Origin: Cognatazoarcus sp050303815
GTDB taxonomy: Bacteria; Pseudomonadota; Gammaproteobacteria; Burkholderiales; Rhodocyclaceae
NCBI GenBank assembly: GCA_050303815.1
Contig: JBNLCM010000153.1
Location: forward strand, 1-21,894
DNA length: 21,894 nucleotides
Direction: 5' to 3'
This document shows, in pieces, positions 21,820 through 21,894 of the stretch (the first letter of the stretch is position 1; the number at the start of each line of letters is the position of its first letter). Both the position numbers and the translations under genes were made by a program. Under the pieces are notes generated by a model, which saw only the letters and a list, made by a program, of their open reading frames with translations, had not been told where the DNA came from and did not search any database.

Positions 21820-21894
21820 GACGACGCCTCCCTTGTGCTAACTTCACTACGTCGACTCCCGAAAGGCCGCATGGGTGTACGTGCGTGGCCGTGG

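Overview
The window is about 21.9 kb of GC-rich DNA from a nitrogen-fixing proteobacterium, most likely a gammaproteobacterium. Two gene orders support this. The left third matches the second half of an Azotobacter/Pseudomonas stutzeri-type major nif cluster: NifX-associated protein, DUF683, fdxB, iscA-nif, nifU, nifS, cysE, nifW, nifZ, nifM. The middle carries the gammaproteobacterial neighbourhood mltD, gloB, yafS-like methyltransferase, rnhA, dnaQ. I cannot fix the genus from sequence alone; a purple sulfur bacterium or a relative, or a pseudomonad, would fit.

Region 1 (1-2092, + strand) is the distal part of a nif operon that began upstream. It holds the end of an RseC-like membrane protein, the DUF269 and DUF683 proteins, the nif ferredoxin FdxB and two unrecognised small proteins. 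It ends at a strong bipartite hairpin terminator (2108-2158). Region 2 (2203-7908, + strand) is a second nif operon. It opens with a perfect NifA activator site (TGT-N10-ACA at 2203) about 100 bp upstream of a good sigma-54 -24/-12 promoter (2315-2330). It encodes the Fe-S and nitrogenase maturation genes iscA-nif, nifU, nifS, cysE, an unknown helical protein, nifW, nifZ and nifM. Its logic is cysteine supply (CysE), sulfur mobilisation (NifS), Fe-S assembly (NifU, IscA) and nitrogenase protein maturation (NifW, NifZ, NifM). nifV is not in its usual place between nifS and cysE.

Region 3 (7931-14615) is chromosomal housekeeping with cyclic-di-GMP genes set into it. A GAF/HD-GYP phosphodiesterase (-) converges on nifM. 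Then come a LysM-bearing MltD-like lytic transglycosylase (-), a response-regulator/GGDEF diguanylate cyclase (+), gloB (-), and the overlapping + strand set methyltransferase-rnhA-dnaQ. The cyclase sits between mltD and gloB, which are neighbours in E. coli.

Region 4 (14631-20044, - strand) is a tightly packed operon reading mutS, secreted metallophosphoesterase, spermidine-synthase-like methyltransferase, LhgO-like FAD oxidoreductase. Region 5 (about 20045 to the right edge) is visibly less GC-rich. It starts directly beside the mutS 5' end with a repeat-bearing control region, a P4-type tyrosine recombinase (+) and an AlpA-type excisionase/regulator (-). It looks like the end of an integrated genomic island that continues past the window. 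No CRISPR array, rRNA, tRNA or intact insertion sequence was seen.
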